Shown: piece by piece, positions 8,863 through 12,225 of the stretch
Layout of the letters: each line of letters starts with the position of its first letter
Position numbering within the stretch: position 1 is the first letter of the stretch
Position numbers and translations under genes: made by a program
From: Larix sibirica
Taxonomy: Eukaryota; Streptophyta; Pinopsida; Pinales; Pinaceae
Reading direction: 5' to 3'
Assembly (NCBI GenBank): GCA_004151065.3
Contig: NWUY0300008340.1
Span: 6,003 to 18,227 of the forward strand
DNA: 12,225 nt
Notes under the pieces: model-generated
Told to the model about the DNA's origin: nothing
Database searches by the model: none
The model's input: only the letters and a program-made list of their open reading frames with translations

Positions 8863-9660
8863 TTAATGAATTTGGAACCTATCTTCGTCAACATGGGATT
8901 GGATTCAAACCACAGTTCCATAGAATTCTCAACAAAATGGTGTGGCAGAAAGAATGAACATGACAATCTTGAATATGGTATGCTCCATGTATTTTTCAAG
9001 AATGTGCAATTGATGTTTTTGGGTGATGCAGTTGTATGTATAGTTTATTTGAGAAACATAATAGCAACTCATGCTCTTGAAATAAGACTCCATATCAAAT
9101 GTGGTATCGTGTAGTGCCTAATTTATAAACTTGTTTAAAGCAAAGTGTAAATAAAAAAATTATCTCTAATATCACAATGAGACTCCATAATATCACACAA
9201 AAACAAAACTATTTACAAATAAATTAAATTCCTCAAAGTACCCTAAATAGAGGAAATTCAATGAACATACCTAGAAATGAAGTAAGGAAAAATTGACTTA
9301 CAAGTGTGTACAACATGCCCATACCAGTAGCATTAGTGACAGGGATGGGAAAGAAACTATGGGGGACAAATCTCCACACAGCCTATCCCTTAGTCAATTA
9401 CTGAGAGCACTCGATCCCTCAATCAGTAAAGTTGTGCTAGACATAATATTCTTTCCTCCCTCGGAATCAACTAGAGTTGAACTCTACTTCCCCTCAACTC
9501 CTCATCATTTCCAATGAGTAATTCTCACAACAGAATTGAGAAATCAACCACTCTCATGCAACCACTTCACACAAAAAATACCAGCTCAAAGACAGAGAAG
9601 AACCCCCCCTATGAAGTCCTCCTTCCCCCCTAAAAGTCCATTTTCCTTAATATTAAAATA

Positions 9661-9697
9661 CAGTTTATATGCATGGATGAAACTTGCCATCCATGCA
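9661..9697 (-). promoter_or_regulatory. TATA-box candidate beside a 10-bp inverted repeat
   Basis: On the minus strand, TATAAACTG (9669-9661) directly follows a perfect inverted repeat. The arms TGCATGGATG (9670-9679 on plus) and CATCCATGCA (9688-9697) are separated by 8 bases. The arm next to the TATA box includes CATGCA, the core of the plant RY element. About 30 bases further on in the minus direction come G-runs and then TC-rich sequence, where transcription could start. A core promoter of an old LTR is plausible. A perfect 10-bp stem with so short a loop is uncommon by chance, but promoter function is inference. Confidence 0.3.
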
Positions 9698-10060
9698 CTA
9701 ATCCTACTTTTTCTTAAAAAATCCTAGTATGCACCTAATTATTACCATATTTATGATTATTTCCTATTATGTAACTATAATTATAATTAACTACAAGTTG
9801 GGGCATTAAATATACCCCCACGTTAGGAAAGTTAGTCTCAAATTTGTTTCTTCCCCTTTTCATGTTCCTATGAATGACATGCACAACATCACACAATATA
9901 CATAAACTTCATACAATATGCACATGGATAACTAGTTCTATTGTGTGGGGAAAAGAGTTACTCATGTGGCCATCACGAGTAAATCTTGTACTTGCACTAT
10001 TTAAAATACAACACCCTATTTAACTACATGATTAAATTCCTAGTATGCAATCAAGTCACA

Positions 10061-10116
10061 CAATTATACATCAACCATTATGCATCAATTCAATTTATGC
10101 AATTATGCATCAAATC
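10061..10116. repeat. Short degenerate direct repeats (ATTATGCATCAA type)
   Basis: Three related 12- to 15-base units lie close together: ATTATACATCAA near 10063, ATTATGCATCAA near 10078 and ATTATGCATCAA near 10102. Each is followed by CA-, TC- or AT-rich linkers. They lie inside the LTR-like block. This is a small, imperfect cluster; slippage or a decayed minisatellite would explain it. Confidence 0.6.
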
Positions 10117-10626
10117 AAGCCATTCACATGGTTTACTTTTACCCTCATTCATCCCCACCAAAAATCATACCATCTTATCATCCTCTGAACACCCCCAATA
10201 CTCTAGATGGTCCCACTTGCCATGGCATGGTTCCTCTACTATAACATGTTCGCATATCACACAATAGGCGTCATAAGTTCTCTGGGAAGTTTCTATGGCT
10301 TAGCCACCCTCCCAAATTTTGGTAAATATGTGGTCTCATTGGAATTAATCGGAATCTTGGTCTCATTGGTAATTGTCGACATCTAGTTACCGGTACCCCA
10401 AACACGATTCGAGACTATTGCATCCTAGTAATATCGAAAGTCTATCCTATACTTCCTCCCTATTCACCTTTAAGGAAATATCCCTAGGCACTAGAAGTCC
10501 TTCTCCATATACCTCCCCCCCAATGAAAATACCTCAAGCCATGGACTTCTGGTAATTGTAGAAAGGAAAATAATTACTAGCATAAATTTATTGATTAAGT
10601 TAGTTCCCAACCCATAAGGTGTTACA

Positions 10627-10780
10627 TGTGTAAATTCTCCTTCGTAATTATGGGATCCCATGATATCATTAAATGAATAGGCCTTCCAAGCCCAAGGGTG
10701 GATTTCTTATCAAGCTCCACCTCACATCATGCCACCAACACATTAGTTATAATCATAAATTGGAGAACAAATATCATCCA
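10627..10780. other. Linker with two touching palindromes
   Basis: There is no coding potential. It separates the LTR-like block from the minisatellite. It holds ATGGGATCCCAT (10650-10661) and ATGATATCAT (10660-10669), both perfect palindromes that share two bases. Confidence 0.6.
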
Positions 10781-11105
10781 CATGAATATTGAGGAACTAC
10801 ATGCTACCCCATGCTATCATGAGAGTATAACATCATCATCATAAATATCAGGGAACCACATACTACCACATGCCATCGTGAGAGTATAACATCATCATCA
10901 TAAATATCAAGAAACCGTATGCTTTGACATGCTATCATGAGAGTATAACATCATCATCATGAATATGAAGGAAACACATGCTACCAAATGCCATCATGAA
11001 AACATAACATCATCATGAATATCAAGGAATATGACATTATCATACACCATCATAACACCGTGAATAGTAACAAATGCATGCTACCGCATGTTATAATATT
11101 TTAAC
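10781..11105. repeat. 59-bp minisatellite, four good and two decayed copies
   Basis: Units start at 10781, 10840, 10899 and 10958 (spacing 59, 59, 59), then 11014 (56, one CAT lost) and about 11059. Each unit begins CATRAATAT, continues with a variable middle, then CATGCTACC- and CATGCYATCATGAGAGT-like blocks, and ends in a short run of CAT triplets. The first four units are clearly related. The last two have lost parts, and looser CAT/ATCA-rich sequence continues to about 11340. The units are directly adjacent without unique spacers and have no open frame. Confidence 0.88.
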
Positions 11106-11707
11106 ATCATTATAAACATGAAACTATATAATCATCATGAAATGCCAAGGTCTATACCAAGCTACCATGTCAACACATATTATCACAACATTATCATCAT
11201 TACATGAACCTGTGTCATCATAAAACAACATAAAATCACATGTAATTACCACATTCCATCATAGTCCTTTCACATAATCAAATACTTATGAATTAGAAAA
11301 TAACCACATGCTAAGTACCACATGATGTCATGTAGCAACAAATCATGACCACTAAGGTCTCATGGATCTAGTGATTGCTACTCAAATAGCCAACCAATCA
11401 TTGTCTAACTATTTATCTTTTTATCTTTTTTATTTTTATTTTTAAATCTATATCAATAAAATCATGGCAACAAAAACTAAGTCAGTGAAATGAAAAAAAC
11501 AATAGAATGGTTCAACCACTGGAAACCACAACAGCAATTGCACTTAACATAAGAAAAGGTTTAAGGATCAACAACAATTATTTTCTAATTTCTAACAAAT
11601 AAATAAAATTAAAGTATGAGATAGTATGTATGGTTTACTAGATTCAATTTTCACTTTCTTATATTCATTGCAATGTTAAATACAAGGAAACAACATATTC
11701 AATATTA
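11106..11707. other. CATCAT-rich then T-rich non-coding DNA
   Basis: The first part, to about 11340, carries scattered CATCA and ACATG words that look like further decayed minisatellite units. A pyrimidine tract of TTTATCTTTT-type repeats lies at about 11411-11444. No gene is seen on either strand. Confidence 0.5.
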
Positions 11708-12193
11708 TTATTTATCATGATATGTGGCTTGAACTTTATTTAAAGCGTCTCCAAACAAGCCCATGAATTGAGACATTCTAACATCCCATGCTTTGAGCTA
11801 CAACATTTGGTTGATCCATATTCCCTTTGAATCCGCATTTATCAAATATCAGTTTTTTTCAGAAACTAGAGCAAGAAATTGCATCTGATCCTCTTTACGT
11901 TTAGAAGGAGAGACATGAATTTCTATTTCTCTCTTGGAAATTTCCTATTATTATATCTAGCATGGAGGGAAAAGAGGCTCAATAATGTGTATATAATTTA
12001 GTGGGGAGAATGGATATTTACTGTAAGAAGCCAAGTTTAGTAGTGTTTATTTGAGAGATAAAGAACCCACTATGACATAATCCAACAATAGATCGGTTAA
12101 TACACCAGTATTCTCACATGCCAAATAAACCTTAGTTGGCATTTCCTCTTTTTCACTTAGATGTAGGTGGTTACCTGTTACACCAAAATATCG
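11708..12193 (-). pseudogene. Possible coding relic of unknown family
   Basis: One minus-strand frame gives protein-like segments between stops. 12193-12050 has no stop over 48 codons and includes SEKEEMPTKVYLACENTG and LTDLLLDYVIVGSLSLK. 12046-11960 is also open (29 codons). A cluster of stops follows at 11959-11945. Then 11944-11852 contains REIEIHVSPSKRKEDQMQFL, and 11797-11711 contains LKAWDVRMSQFMGLFGDALN, ending in a stop at 11708. Eight stops in 162 codons is only a little below chance for this composition, so the case rests on the look of the peptides. I do not recognise the family. A Gag or accessory region of a retroelement whose 3' end is the LTR-like block on the same strand is possible but unproven. 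Confidence 0.25.
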
Positions 12194-12225
12194 TCATCAT
12201 GAGTTATGTGTCCTTTATTTTCCCT

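Larger units (their letters stand above)
7675..9125 (+). mobile_element. Ty1/Copia retrotransposon fragment (gag end to integrase)
   Basis: A degraded internal piece of a Ty1/Copia element. The domain order is zinc knuckle, protease, GAG-pre-integrase and integrase, which is diagnostic for Copia, because Gypsy elements place integrase after RNase H. Reading requires the plus-strand frame to change several times: knuckle at 7723 in one frame, protease through DDE core in another (7812-8930), the NGVAER segment at 8930-9000 in a third, then two more changes at about 9001 and 9084. In-frame stops lie at 8127, 8244, 8289, 8391 and 8661. Similarity ends at 9125 with KTPYQMWYRVVPNL. No reverse transcriptase, RNase H or LTR can be found, so the copy is truncated at its 3' end and cannot move by itself. 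Confidence 0.93.
8511..9125 (+). pseudogene. pol: Copia integrase core relic, DDE residues kept
   Basis: The integrase catalytic core that would insert element cDNA into the genome. LELIYFDLCSPMHVPSTNG carries the first Asp (8541-8543), followed by LMTFVDDYTRMYWVYLLDQK. A TAA at 8661 interrupts. The second Asp is in LYIDNGKEYT, present twice (8730 and 8841) because of the 110-bp repeat around the N at 8752. After a frameshift near 8930, QQNGVAERMN supplies the Glu at 8948-8950, about 35 residues after the second Asp, as DD35E requires. The reading shifts again for FLGDAVVCIVYLRN (9022-9063) and for KTPYQMWYRVVPNL (9084-9125). All three catalytic residues survive in a sequence that cannot be translated through. 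Confidence 0.92.
9129..10626 (-). other. Non-coding block, LTR-like on the minus strand
   Basis: No coding domain is visible in about 1.5 kb. Plus-strand ORFs near 9293-9517, 9986-10267 and 10373-10555 are Pro/Ser/His-rich and look like chance products of pyrimidine-rich DNA. Read on the minus strand, the block starts with TGTAACACC (10626-10618), a common way for plant LTRs to begin. It has a TATA box near 9669 preceded by an inverted repeat, and purine-rich runs (G6 and G7) at 9630-9603. An LTR or LTR remnant of roughly 1.3-1.5 kb would fit. I cannot fix its other end and see no second copy, primer-binding site or target duplication in the window, so this is tentative. Confidence 0.28.

Noticed and set aside
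8590-8999. Minus-strand ORFs with an internally repeated peptide
   Set aside because: They are antisense to the Copia integrase, and the repeated peptide is only the 110-bp repeat around the N.
9293-9517. Plus-strand 74-codon ORF, Ser/Pro-rich
   Set aside because: No family is recognised, there is no ATG context or splice signals, and it lies within the non-coding LTR-like block.
10781-11105. Regular 59-bp spacing, considered as a CRISPR array
   Set aside because: The units are contiguous and similar throughout, with no unique spacers, in a eukaryotic repeat landscape. It is a minisatellite.

Overview
The window looks like repeat-rich, non-genic nuclear DNA from a seed plant with a large genome. 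A conifer or other gymnosperm is my best guess, but this is inference. The reasons are strong AT-richness, old retrotransposon relics carrying many stops and frameshifts, tandem duplications and no intact gene. There is no bacterial signature: no operons, ribosome binding sites or dense ORFs. Unresolved bases lie at 727-728 and 8752.

Layout from left to right. Positions 1-1515 hold no recognisable gene, only a 43-bp tandem duplication near 823-905. On the minus strand, 2750 down to 1516 is a decayed Ty3/Gypsy Gag polyprotein, readable in one frame for about 330 codons and then in a second frame. A short minus-strand ORF at 2982-2848 may be its N-terminal end. Positions 3000-4690 are AT-rich and unassigned. 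On the minus strand, 5324-4694 is a degraded coding relic with a Pro/Ser/His-rich stretch and a short coiled-coil-like tail; I do not recognise its family. Positions 5325-7670 are unassigned apart from a perfect 2 x 53-bp tandem duplication at 6439-6544.

On the plus strand, 7675-9125 is a decayed Ty1/Copia Gag-Pol relic. In order it carries a zinc knuckle, aspartic protease, GAG-pre-integrase/HHCC domain, integrase DDE core and post-core region. It is cut off abruptly before reverse transcriptase. Inside it, a 110-bp segment is repeated on both sides of a single N, which is probably an assembly overlap that was never merged. Positions 9129-10780 are non-coding but LTR-like when read on the minus strand: a TGTAACACC start, a 10-bp inverted repeat next to a TATA box, and long purine runs. 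A 59-bp minisatellite follows at 10781-11105. A last minus-strand stretch, 12193-11708, reads as a possible coding relic of unknown family.

No working system is encoded here. The two best supported elements are dead retrotransposon fragments on opposite strands, which suggests several independent insertions that later decayed. I looked for a novel biological system and found none. The points most worth following up are the unrecognised relic at 4694-5324 and the minisatellite beside the LTR-like block.
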